From: Burkholderiales bacterium 70-64
GTDB taxonomy: Bacteria; Pseudomonadota; Gammaproteobacteria; Burkholderiales; Burkholderiaceae_E
Assembly: GCA_001898645.1 (NCBI GenBank)
Contig: MKUQ01000036.1
Coordinates: 1 to 64,000 of the forward strand
DNA length: 64,000 nucleotides
Reading direction: 5' to 3'
The notes beneath the pieces are model-generated. The model made no database searches and had not been told where the DNA came from. It saw only the letters and a program-made list of their open reading frames with translations. Positions 25,834-33,862 of this stretch are shown piece after piece. The translations under genes and the position numbers were made by a program. The stretch's first letter is position 1; the number at the start of each line of letters is the position of its first letter.

Positions 25834-27279
25834 TTTATTTTGGTCTCGCAGCGGCTTGAGGCGCTTATAGAATTCGAGTATCGTCCCATCCGCCTTCACA
25901 TCACTCATGGAAATTGGAGTGTCGAGGCTGATCCCTTCGAGAGTGCGGCAACGTGATAGAGCAACATAGGTCTGCCCCGAACAAAAGGCTCCTCGCCCGA
26001 GGTCGATTCGCACCGAATCCAGGGTCATTCCCTGCGACTTGTGGATGGTGATAGCCCACCCGAGGGCGACGGGGAACTGCTTAAACGATCCAACTACCGT
26101 GCTTACGATCCTTCTCTCGTCACGATCATACTCGTATTGAATCTTCTCCCAAGTCGCCCGTTCAACGCTCACCGTGTTCCCCGTCCGGTCGATCTCGACG
26201 CGTAGCCTGTCGTCCTCAATCTGAACGATGCGCCCAAGGGTGCCATTCACCCAATAAGGTCTGTTGTTCTTCACAAACAGTATTTGTGCCTCCTCCTTGA
26301 TCTCAAGTCGGTGGGGTGCCTGAAACCTGTCACGCTGAACATCGAATCGGCCTTCGACAATGGCATCAAATACCCTCAATGGGGTATTCAGGTTGTTGAG
26401 GTTACGGGTGTTGATCGCCTTGGCAGCAGCATTCGTAGGGACGAGAAAAAGCTCTGGAGAGGAATTTAACTCTTTGTCGCGGTAACAATCACGATTGATC
26501 TTCGCCACGGCATCACGGTGCCTGTCGTTGAGCCTGATCCTGTCGAGCATATCGACAAACTCGCGGCCAGCCTGGCGAAACACCTTGGTCAGCTCGATTG
26601 GAAGCAGTTCCGTCTCGCAAAAGACGTCCGCTGAGAAGAAATAAGGAGACCGGTAACGGTCAGTATAATACTGAGCGACCTCTGGATCACTGACGACTGG
26701 CGGCAACTGAAGAAGGTCGCCGACAAAGACGACAGGAACGCCACCGAATGGTCGCGTGTCACAACGAACCTTCTTCAGGGTGTTGCTGATACAGTCCACC
26801 AAGTTGGGGGGGACCATCGAAATCTCGTCGATGACCAAAGCCCCGAGAATCTCGATGACAGGGACAATCTGACGACGCGGTTCAAATGCTTCGTCTGGAT
26901 TGAGGGTCCGCGGAGGCATTCTGAAAAAGGAATGGATTGTTGTGCCATGGACATTGATGGCCGCCAATGCCGTGGGTGCGACCACCGCACAATTCTTAAT
27001 CTGCTCTGTGAGGAACCTTATCAAGGTAGATTTACCCGTGCCGGCACGCCCGGTGACAAATACCGCCGGGCACTTTCCCCGGATCGCCTCAAGAACGAAT
27101 TCATACTCTGGAAGTATTTCGATGGGTTCTGCCTCGGCAGGTGCTTGGCGTAGTGTTTTTGGTCGCGGCTTAGCAGTGGGTGCAAGATCCGCGTCGATCT
27201 TCGAGAGATCGGCCACCTCGAGCCCTTCGACGCCGAGAAAGCGCCTCGCCAGGCTTCGTATTCCACTCCAAGCGCTCAT
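25828..27279 (-). CDS. PIF1-like AAA helicase (cassette gene)
   Basis: A 483-aa superfamily 1B helicase of the PIF1/RecD2 type. Walker A is GRAGTGKST (77-85), Walker B is LVIDEISM with D151-E152, motif III is FVGDLLQLPPV, and the C-terminal UvrD_C_2 part has GWAITIHKSQGMTLDSV and QTYVALSRCRTLEGI. Such helicases unwind DNA 5' to 3' and resolve G-quadruplexes or forks; bacterial versions are scattered and often on mobile DNA. The start is 7 bases from the half attC at 27287, and the stop is inside attC C, so it is a complete cassette gene. It is much less GC-rich than the chromosome core. It is unusually large for a cassette gene. Confidence 0.88.
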   Translation of the reverse strand: MSAWSGIRSLARRFLGVEGLEVADLSKIDADLAPTAKPRPKTLRQAPAEAEPIEILPEYEFVLEAIRGKCPAVFVTGRAGTGKSTLIRFLTEQIKNCAVVAPTALAAINVHGTTIHSFFRMPPRTLNPDEAFEPRRQIVPVIEILGALVIDEISMVPPNLVDCISNTLKKVRCDTRPFGGVPVVFVGDLLQLPPVVSDPEVAQYYTDRYRSPYFFSADVFCETELLPIELTKVFRQAGREFVDMLDRIRLNDRHRDAVAKINRDCYRDKELNSSPELFLVPTNAAAKAINTRNLNNLNTPLRVFDAIVEGRFDVQRDRFQAPHRLEIKEEAQILFVKNNRPYWVNGTLGRIVQIEDDRLRVEIDRTGNTVSVERATWEKIQYEYDRDERRIVSTVVGSFKQFPVALGWAITIHKSQGMTLDSVRIDLGRGAFCSGQTYVALSRCRTLEGISLDTPISMSDVKADGTILEFYKRLKPLRDQNKA

Positions 27280-27286
27280 ATTTTTA

Positions 27287-27304
27287 ACCCAACGTTGGAC
27301 ATGA
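27287..27304 (-). other. Half attC site D, truncated by IS21 remnant
   Basis: ACCCAAC (27287-27293) followed by GTTGGACATGA, the same arm sequence as in attC F. The partner arm and right box are missing because istB-derived sequence begins at about 27303. Confidence 0.7.
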
Positions 27305-27653
27305 GGCCACCGGCGCCTACGAACGCAAGCTCGCCAGCCTGGCGCGCGTGTCGCTGCTCATCATCGATGACTTCGGCCTCAAACCCCTGCGCCCGCCCGC
27401 CGACGAGGACCTGCACGACCTCATCGCCGAGCGCTACGAGACCGCCGCCACCCTCGTCACCAGCAACCTGGACTTCCCCGAGTGGGATCAGGCGTTCCCT
27501 GCCAACCGGCTGCTGGCCTCGGCCACGCTCGACCGGCTGTGCCACAACGCATACTGCCTGACGCTCGATGGCGCTTCCTACCGCGCCCCTCGCTCGCTGC
27601 CGCCCGGGCTCAAATCTAGCGTTGCCAAGGCATCGAAAAACACCCATCCTTGA
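27303..27653 (+). pseudogene. istB fragment, IS21-family ATP-binding helper protein
   Basis: The plus-strand frame encodes roughly the C-terminal 115 residues of IstB: the Walker B-like LLIIDDFGLKPL, DLHDLIAERYE, ATLVTSNLDFPEWDQAFPAN and a degraded end. The N-terminal half with the P-loop, istA and both terminal repeats are absent, and there is no proper start. Its codon use is GC-rich, unlike the adjoining cassettes. It marks an old IS21 insertion that cut attC D and the next cassette. Confidence 0.8.
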
Positions 27654-27696
27654 CCCCCTCACGAGATGCTCGTTTGCATCCACGCCGCCGGCCTGA

Positions 27697-27840
27697 TTAC
27701 GCCGAAATCGGCTGGCCTGAATATGGCGATGAGTGACACTCCTTCTGCCGGAAGTACGCACCCAGGCCGATTAAGGATCCGAGAGCAACGGCGGCAAGCG
27801 TAAATGCGCCTCGCACGAGTTCGGCAGCTATGGCTTTCAC
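27697..27840 (-). pseudogene. Truncated small membrane-protein cassette ORF
   Basis: A GTG at 27840, only 4 bases from the core box of attC E, opens a 47-codon frame: VKAIAAELVRGAFTLAAVAL then LGSLIGLGAYFRQKEC, which looks like one membrane helix. The frame runs into IS21-derived sequence, where it stops by chance. The position is exactly where the gene of this cassette should begin, so I read it as a cassette gene cut by the IS. No family is recognised. Confidence 0.4.
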
Positions 27841-27844
27841 GGTG

Positions 27845-27941
27845 GTCTAACGTCCGAGCTCAGCGGCAGTTGATGCGGACGGCCGCGTGCGGTAGCGCGC
27901 GGTCGGCCGGGTCAACTGTCCGTTGCAGCGACCTGTTACGA
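27845..27941 (-). other. attC site E (read through by the lipase gene)
   Basis: Outer boxes GTCTAAC (27845-27851) and GTTACGA (27935-27941, off consensus in the last bases). Arms GAGCTCAGCGGC and GTCCGTTGCAGCGAC correspond to those of attC B, and the central stem CAGTTGA / TCAACTG plus GGCCG repeats closes it. Confidence 0.8.
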
Positions 27942-28599
27942 TCAGCTTGCCTGCAACGAGGCCCTGCAACTCATACGCACAATAGCTCCATATCCGTTGG
28001 GGATACTGTCGTCTTGGATCCTGAGAGGTCGCAAGCCAACTGCGCGCAAACCGCACAACGTCAGAATCTCTGGCAAACGGCCTCAGGTTCTCAAACTGCG
28101 GATTTCGCGTAATCGCCGCAGCGATGCCAGACAGGTCCGCCCCCGCGGAGGGGGTACCGAAGAAGTAGATGAGCGGAACTTTGGCAGAAGGAACGGCCTT
28201 GAGCACAAGCATTTCACGAACAATCAGCCCGCCCATGCTGTGCGTGAGAAAGTAGAGCTTGTCGTGCACGCGCAGCACGTCAGTAAGGGTGTCGCCAAGC
28301 TTCAGCGCTAGCTCCTCAACATCTTGTGCGTTACTAAGCTTGGGCGATCGATAGCTGAAGACCCAGACGTTTGCGCGAGAAAATCGCTCGTCGGTACGTA
28401 TCAGCTCCGGCCAGTAGGATCTGGTGCGCGAGTTTGTCCAAGTCTCTCGTGCGTCGCCAGTTACGCCATGAACGAAGACAATGACCTCCTTTCGCGCCGC
28501 ATCAAACTGAACGTATCCGCTTGGTACTTGTGCAGTTGCTAGTGAGTAGATGCATACGAGGCAGCCGAGCAACGTGCGGGCAACAGTTCTTGGATTCAT
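27847..28599 (-). CDS. Exported lipase/esterase-like alpha/beta-hydrolase (cassette gene)
   Basis: A 250-aa protein with a signal peptide (about 1-23, ending ATAQ), an oxyanion-hole segment VIVFVHGVTGD, the nucleophile elbow LTHSMGG (S121) and a following FFGTPSAGADLSG segment typical of serine esterases of the PGAP1/DUF676 kind. A strong ribosome site (AAAGGAGG) precedes the ATG, 33 bases from attC F. The frame has no stop before attC E: about 31 C-terminal residues are encoded by the attC itself, ending at TAG in its last box. The substrate is unknown. Confidence 0.8.
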   Translation of the reverse strand: MNPRTVARTLLGCLVCIYSLATAQVPSGYVQFDAARKEVIVFVHGVTGDARETWTNSRTRSYWPELIRTDERFSRANVWVFSYRSPKLSNAQDVEELALKLGDTLTDVLRVHDKLYFLTHSMGGLIVREMLVLKAVPSAKVPLIYFFGTPSAGADLSGIAAAITRNPQFENLRPFARDSDVVRFARSWLATSQDPRRQYPQRIWSYCAYELQGLVAGKLIVTGRCNGQLTRPTARYRTRPSASTAAELGR

Positions 28600-28632
28600 T
28601 GCGCCTCCTTTGCCTAGAGCGGTCTTGGTGCT

Positions 28633-28709
28633 GCCTAACGTTGGACATGAGCGGCGCCCAACGGGGGCGGAGCCCGCCGTTGGGTGTCCGCCCGATGGAC
28701 AGGTTAGGG
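28633..28709 (-). other. attC site F (between PIN gene and lipase)
   Basis: Outer boxes GCCTAAC (28633-28639) and GTTAGGG (28703-28709). Arms GTTGGACATGAGCGGC and GTCCGCCCGATGGACAG pair, and the central stem CCCAACGG..CCGTTGGG is strong. The stop codon of the PIN gene lies in the right box. Confidence 0.88.
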
Positions 28710-29186
28710 TGCTGGCTCATGTAGGCAGTCCCATGCTCGCACGCCCTCTCTTCGCGCTGCTTCGGCCAGCCTCCTATCGGCTGTCACGAGGATGGGCCGC
28801 GAGTCACCTTCGAGCGTTGAAAGCGCGCCCGATCGAACCGTCACGAGTTGACACGCGTCTGATAGGTCGAGCGCGTGTGCGCGAGCGCAACGCTCCACTT
28901 CGTCGAATACAGCACGCTCGGTGATTCCAATGTCTTCGATCGTGAGCGTCGCACAGCGAATGTGCGCCATAAGTTCCTCGCATGCTGCAAGGTAGTGCTC
29001 CCTTGAAATGTGCTTGTGCGCGTGCTTTGCTTTCAGAACTCCGAGCGCTTCCGCGAAGCACAAAGAAGTCGTCACTTGTGTTGCGTAAGGGGCTAGGTAA
29101 GCACGAAGCACGTCGCTCCCGACTTCGTCGAGAAGGAGCTTGACGATCGCTGACGCATCGAGATAGTGGGTGCGAATATCAGTCAT
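28704..29186 (-). CDS. PIN-domain protein (VapC-like, cassette gene)
   Basis: A 160-aa PIN-fold nuclease-like protein. The acidic residues expected at the active site are visible: D10 in YLDASAIVKLLLDE, E46 in CFAEALGV, the aspartates of LDLSDACQL and TADRRLAEAA. VapC-type toxins cleave tRNA or rRNA; here no antitoxin gene is found on either side, so it is a single-gene cassette and the toxin role is only possible. The start is 6 bases from attC G and the stop is inside attC F. Confidence 0.82.
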   Translation of the reverse strand: MTDIRTHYLDASAIVKLLLDEVGSDVLRAYLAPYATQVTTSLCFAEALGVLKAKHAHKHISREHYLAACEELMAHIRCATLTIEDIGITERAVFDEVERCARAHALDLSDACQLVTVRSGALSTLEGDSRPILVTADRRLAEAARREGVRAWDCLHEPAP

Positions 29187-29192
29187 TGAGCG

Positions 29193-29250
29193 TCCTAACG
29201 TTTGAATTCAGCGGCACTTGCTGGCTGTCCGCTGCAACGACGGGTTGGGC
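29193..29250 (-). other. attC site G (between TIR gene and PIN gene)
   Basis: Outer boxes TCCTAAC (29193-29199, first base off consensus) and GTTGGGC (29244-29250). Arms AATTCAGCGGC and GTCCGCTGCAACGA pair. At 58 bp it is among the shortest attC lengths known for integrons. Confidence 0.85.
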
Positions 29251-29258
29251 GTCATGCG

Positions 29259-29765
29259 CTACGAACTCGCGTTGCGAATCTTGATGGCCTCCTCGACCGC
29301 GTTCGCGAGATGTTGTGCGATCCAAGCGTAGCGCTCCTGACTTGTGGCACCGCCAGGGTTATAGCACTTCACGATCGACGATAGAGGCTTTTGCGTGGGC
29401 CCATGGGTTATATGGTCGAATGGGTTATCGCCGGCCAACGACGTCTCTCCGAGGCGGTTCTTGAGCCCATGGATTCGAATTCCGACGACCCCAAGGCCAT
29501 CGTTCCATGACTTGATGATTTCGTGGTTGATCCACTTCCGTTTTGCCGTTGATGTGCCGACGAGAACGACTGTGCAGCTCCGTCCTTTCATCTGCTCCGC
29601 GATCCAGCGCTTGATCTTCTCATCCTGATTGGGCCCGCTGGCTACGGACTCCCAATCGTTGTCGGTGGCGGGTTGGTTGCCTTCGATTGCACCAATCTGG
29701 CGAACGGTAGAGGCACGCCAGCTATCCGGGACGTAATGGAAACTATAGAAGCACCTGCGTACCAT
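29259..29765 (-). CDS. TIR-like (DUF1863/ThsB-type) domain protein
   Basis: A 168-aa protein made almost wholly of an MTH538-type TIR-like domain: RRCFYSFHYVPDSWRAS at the start, VRQIGAIEGNQP, WESV, KIKRWIAEQMKGRSCTVVL, VGTSTAKRKWINHEI, and the WNDGLGVVGIRIHGLKN strand. This domain class includes ThsB of Thoeris, which makes a cyclic ADP-ribose-type signal from NAD on phage infection. A strong ribosome site (GGGAGGAG) precedes the ATG. It follows, by 21 bp, a membrane-protein gene within the same cassette; together they may be a two-part defence unit. No ThsA (SIR2 or macro) protein is nearby. Defence function is inference. Confidence 0.82.
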   Translation of the reverse strand: MVRRCFYSFHYVPDSWRASTVRQIGAIEGNQPATDNDWESVASGPNQDEKIKRWIAEQMKGRSCTVVLVGTSTAKRKWINHEIIKSWNDGLGVVGIRIHGLKNRLGETSLAGDNPFDHITHGPTQKPLSSIVKCYNPGGATSQERYAWIAQHLANAVEEAIKIRNASS

Positions 29766-29786
29766 TACACTCCTCCCTTGAGAAAG

Positions 29787-30203
29787 CTATCGAACAAGAT
29801 ACATGAGCACCAGCATCACGACCGCGAGTCCGGCGTAGTAGATGACCAGCGTCTTGGAGAACATGGCGCCCGACCATGTATTGCGCGGCTCTTTGCTGAA
29901 CGGCCTTGTGTCCATGGAAAAGTCGATATCCGATTCGTTGAGGGTTCGGACGTGGTCATATAGGGCTCGGAACTTCCGTTCCTGACTTAAGAAGTAGCCG
30001 TCTAGTGACCAAAAGATGAACAAAGGAAAGTACGCAATTAGTACGTAAAACTGGTTTGCATCCTTGGCTGCCAGTGCGAAGAGGGCGGCAATCAAGGTAA
30101 TGCTCCACCCCTTCAACAGGAACAGGTTTCCCGCCATACGGTTGACCGCCGTCTGCACGAACTCTAGATGTTTGTGCTTATTAGAAGGAGAGCTCGAGTC
30201 CAT
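29787..30203 (-). CDS. Three-helix membrane protein paired with TIR protein
   Basis: A 138-aa protein with a hydrophilic N-terminus, an EFVQTAVNRMAGNLFLLKGW segment, two adjacent membrane helices (about 28-46 and 51-70), a soluble stretch (SQERKFRALYDHVRTL and about 35 further residues) and a third helix at the C-terminus (TLVIYYAGLAVVMLVLMYL). No enzymatic motif is visible. The ATG at 30203 has a GGAG 8 bases upstream, better than the codon at 30221. It is the first gene of the cassette, 35 bases after the core site of attC H, and is probably cotranslated with the TIR gene. By analogy with other two-gene systems it could be a membrane effector; this is inference. Confidence 0.72.
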   Translation of the reverse strand: MDSSSPSNKHKHLEFVQTAVNRMAGNLFLLKGWSITLIAALFALAAKDANQFYVLIAYFPLFIFWSLDGYFLSQERKFRALYDHVRTLNESDIDFSMDTRPFSKEPRNTWSGAMFSKTLVIYYAGLAVVMLVLMYLVR

Positions 30204-30238
30204 AGGAATTTGCTCCTGCATACAGAACGGATCGTGAC

Positions 30239-30334
30239 GCCCAACGTTCCGTGTAACCGGCCGGCGTAGGCCGAAGGCCGAAGCGGACTGGCAAGCAACG
30301 CCTGGTAGCGGTCCGGCTCACGCGGTGGTTAGCA
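30239..30334 (-). other. attC site H (between GNAT fragment and membrane-protein gene)
   Basis: Outer boxes GCCCAAC (30239-30245) and GTTAGCA (30328-30334, imperfect). Arms GTGTAACCGGCCGG and GTCCGGCTCACGCGG pair, and the middle holds GGCCGAAGGCC stems. Confidence 0.78.
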
Positions 30335-30335
30335 G

Positions 30336-30556
30336 TCACTTCCGCTCCATCTCCATGGTTAGGCAGTAGTCATGAAACCCGATTGCACGCCAGAACGAAA
30401 TGGCAGCAGTGTTGCCAATAAGGACGTCAATACGCAGGCGCGGTGAACCAACCCAAGTGTTCTTCCATAACCAATTCAACGTCTGACGCCCTACGCCACG
30501 TCTACGAAAAGCAGGGACTACGAACAGTTGGCGAAGATAGATGAATTCCAGCCCTG
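30336..30556 (-). pseudogene. GNAT acetyltransferase, C-terminal fragment
   Basis: The last 73 residues of a GCN5-type N-acetyltransferase remain: LRQLFVVPAFRRRGVGRQTL is the beta4 / acetyl-CoA pyrophosphate loop (RRRGVG), then the C-terminal strand IGNTAAISFWRAIGF. The N-terminal half is gone; the gene is cut exactly at the left end of the IS3 element. The stop lies one base beyond attC H, so it was a normal cassette gene. Confidence 0.82.
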
Positions 30557-30606
30557 TGAACCGCCCCGGCTTTCGAGGAGGCTCCTTCGTTTGAGAGAAT
30601 GGAGCC

Positions 30607-31829
<1,223 letters not shown>

Positions 31830-31868
31830 CTAAAGCGAAATCGCCTCCTCGATTCCCGGGGCGGTTCA

Positions 31869-32242
31869 TCCCGAACCTTCGCGTGTAGGACGCATACAAA
31901 TCTCGGTTGGTTCTGTCGGATGACGTCAAGCAACCTTTCCGCATTCCGCAGCGTAGGCCTGACCTTACTGCTATCGGTTTCCACCCAATCCGACACTAGG
32001 TCAATAACACCGAATGACGCATGCTGATGGTTGCGCTCAACTGAACCAAAGACAAGTTCGTCCCCGACATCCCGCGGCACCTCTTCGATCGTGAGGCCAC
32101 TATGGGCGAGCAACTTGTAGAAGCGCGAACCGCTTCCCGAGAACCAATGCCCGTTGCTGTTTGACTGCGCTGGCGCGTTGAGCGCGACGAACAGAACGTC
32201 GAGATCGCGTCGGACAAACGGCTTCAAGGTCGACCGATGCAT
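31869..32242 (-). pseudogene. Uracil-DNA-glycosylase-like cassette gene, 3' end lost to IS3
   Basis: About 125 N-terminal residues of a Mug/UDG-superfamily-like protein remain: DLDVLFVALNAPAQSNSNGHWFSG in two overlapping pieces, FYKLLAHSGL, ASFGVIDLVSDWVETDSS and RFVCVLHAKV. The VALNAP..SNSNGHWFSG stretch resembles the family's first motif. The frame then runs into the IS3 right end. The start is 8 bases from the core site at 32251, so this was the first cassette of the array. Confidence 0.68.
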
Positions 32243-32250
32243 TTATTGCC

Positions 32251-32257
32251 GCCTAAC
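32251..32257 (-). other. Lone integron core site, possible attI remnant
   Basis: GCCTAAC (GTTAGGC on the minus strand) stands in front of the first cassette gene but the sequence to its right shows no attC palindrome. That is what an attI junction, or an attC cut off by deletion, would look like. Confidence 0.45.
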
Positions 32258-32629
32258 GTGTTTTGGATCGCTGCAAACCCACGGATAAATCCCTTCCCGC
32301 CGACATAACTCATCCACACCCATGCCAGGAAGCGCCTGCTTTCATTCGCCTATTCCCTGCGCTCTCGTCTTCCGGCGGGCGTAACCGACAGGAGATTCCT
32401 GGTTGCCATACCGCTCCTTCCCGTGGATCGCATGTAGCCAACCAGCAGGCCGGCGTAACGTGGCACCTGGTCGAATAACCTGGCTACTTCTTTTCCGCCA
32501 AGCCGCTTCCATGGCTGCTTTTCGGCCAGGCAGACGTCACGAACCGCGAATATCCGATCGACAAACACTAGCCGTACCTGTTCGCCATATTCTGCATAAT
32601 CCTTTCGATAGCCGCCAGTGGTACGGCCG
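32258..32629 (-). other. Unassigned stretch with ORF fragment right of the cassette array
   Basis: A minus-strand frame (stop at 32350) reads KDYAEYGEQVRLVFVDRIF then AVRDVCLAEKQPWKRLGGK, VARLFDQVPRYAGLLVGYM and a basic end, with amino acid use that looks coding. No family is recognised, and the frame's 5' end runs into the panC-like repeat, so it is probably the tail of a gene cut at the junction. No integrase motif was seen. Bases 32258-32349 show nothing recognisable. Confidence 0.35.
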
Positions 32630-32662
32630 GGCACCACCCGCCTGATCGACAACCCCGAGTCC
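32630..32662 (+). repeat. Island-bracketing direct repeat, right copy (panC-like 3' end)
   Basis: In frame it encodes [11 protein letters not shown], against [11 protein letters not shown] of PanC; 30 of 33 bases agree, and a codon for R two places upstream also matches. It lies 37 bases before the galE stop, at the point where high-GC core sequence resumes. Confidence 0.65.
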
Positions 32663-32699
32663 GCGCAGCGGGCCGCATACCCCTACGCGCCCACCGTGA

Positions 32700-33734
32700 C
32701 TACCGTCCCGCATACCCCGCCGGATTGGCGCTTTGCCAGCGCCATGCGTCGACGCACATGCGCTCGATGTCCAGCTGCGCGCGCCATCCCAGCAGGGCCT
32801 GCGCCGCCGAGACGTCGGCATAGCATTCGGCGATGTCGCCGGGGCGCCGCGCCACGATCTCGTAGGGTACGGTGCGCCCGCTCGCGCGCTCGAATGCGCG
32901 CACCATCTCGAGCACCGAGCAGCCGGTGCCGGTGCCCAGGTTCACGGTGAACGCGCCGGGCTGCGCGAGCGCCCGCTCGAGCGCGGCCAGGTGCCCGCGC
33001 GCGAGGTCGACTACGTGGATGTAGTCGCGCACGCCGGTGCCGTCGCGCGTCGGCCAGTCGCCCCCGAACACCGACAGCCTGGGCAGGCGGCCGACCGCCA
33101 CCTGGCTCACGAAGGGCATGAGGTTGTTCGGGATGCCGGCCGGGTCTTCGCCGATGAGGCCGCTTTCGTGCGCGCCCACCGGGTTGAAGTAACGCAGGAT
33201 GCCGATCGACCAGCGTGCGTCCGAAGCCGCCAGGTCGCCCAGCAGCTGCTCGACCATCCGCTTCGAGCGCCCGTAGGGATTGGCCGGGGCGATCGCGGCG
33301 CCCTCGTCGATCGGCACCTGCTGCGGATCGCCGTAGACGGTGGCCGAAGAACTGAACACGATGCGGCGCACCCCGGCCTCGGCCAGCGCACGCAGCAGCG
33401 TCACGCTGCCGGCCACGTTGTTGTCGTAATAGGCCAGCGGCTGCGCCACCGACTCCCCCACGGCCTTCAGGCCGGCGAAGTGGACCACCGCATCGAAATG
33501 CTGCTCGCGCAGCACCTTGCGCAGCGCCGCCTCGTCGCGCACGTCGGCCCGCACCAGCGGCGCCTCGCGCCCGGCGATGCGCGCGACGCGGCGCAGCGAC
33601 TCGGCGCTGGCGTTGCACAGGTTGTCCAGCGCGACCACTTCCCAGCCCGCCCGCAGCAGTTCCAGCACGGTATGCGAGCCGATATAGCCCGCCCCGCCCG
33701 TCACCAGGACCCGCCGCGCCGTGCCGTCCGTCAT
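32700..33734 (-). CDS. galE: UDP-glucose 4-epimerase GalE
   Basis: NAD-dependent epimerase that interconverts UDP-glucose and UDP-galactose for polysaccharide and LPS synthesis. From MTDGTARRVLVTGG the product is 344 aa (usual about 338). Seen: the Rossmann GGAGYIGSH near 12-20, FAGLKAVGESV, SSSATVYG with the catalytic serine, YGRSK with the tyrosine and lysine of the SDR site, YFNPVGAHESG and the substrate segment GVRDYIHVVDLARGH. Codons for M further upstream (33749, 33755, 33845) would only add a non-conserved leader. It is divergent from manC. Confidence 0.94.
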   Translation of the reverse strand: MTDGTARRVLVTGGAGYIGSHTVLELLRAGWEVVALDNLCNASAESLRRVARIAGREAPLVRADVRDEAALRKVLREQHFDAVVHFAGLKAVGESVAQPLAYYDNNVAGSVTLLRALAEAGVRRIVFSSSATVYGDPQQVPIDEGAAIAPANPYGRSKRMVEQLLGDLAASDARWSIGILRYFNPVGAHESGLIGEDPAGIPNNLMPFVSQVAVGRLPRLSVFGGDWPTRDGTGVRDYIHVVDLARGHLAALERALAQPGAFTVNLGTGTGCSVLEMVRAFERASGRTVPYEIVARRPGDIAECYADVSAAQALLGWRAQLDIERMCVDAWRWQSANPAGYAGR

Positions 33735-33862
33735 GTCCTTGCCCGCCATCCGCATGCCCTTCGTCGCGGCGATCCCGCCGCCGGCGTGAACAGTGTCGCA
33801 TGCCGCCCGGCCGCCGGCCGTACAATCGAACGTTCCCTCACCCACGCCCCGCTCGACACGCG

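Noticed and set aside
25129-25956. 275-codon plus-strand frame in the island
   Set aside because: It runs across two attC sites and antisense to hicA and hicB; composition looks non-coding.
28704-29186. A VapB-type antitoxin partner for the PIN protein
   Set aside because: No open frame with a ribosome site lies between the PIN gene and attC G (6 bases) or within attC F.
29259-30203. Calling the TIR plus membrane-protein pair Thoeris
   Set aside because: Thoeris needs a ThsA with SIR2 or macro domain; the membrane protein has neither.
24390-30334. Hairpin repeats as a CRISPR array or REP cluster
   Set aside because: Spacers differ widely in length and contain genes; repeats are imperfect palindromes with GTTRRRY ends, which fits attC and not CRISPR.
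32350-32652. The ORF near the right border as an integron integrase
   Set aside because: No tyrosine recombinase motifs (the R..H-x-x-R..Y set) or IntI-specific segment could be seen.
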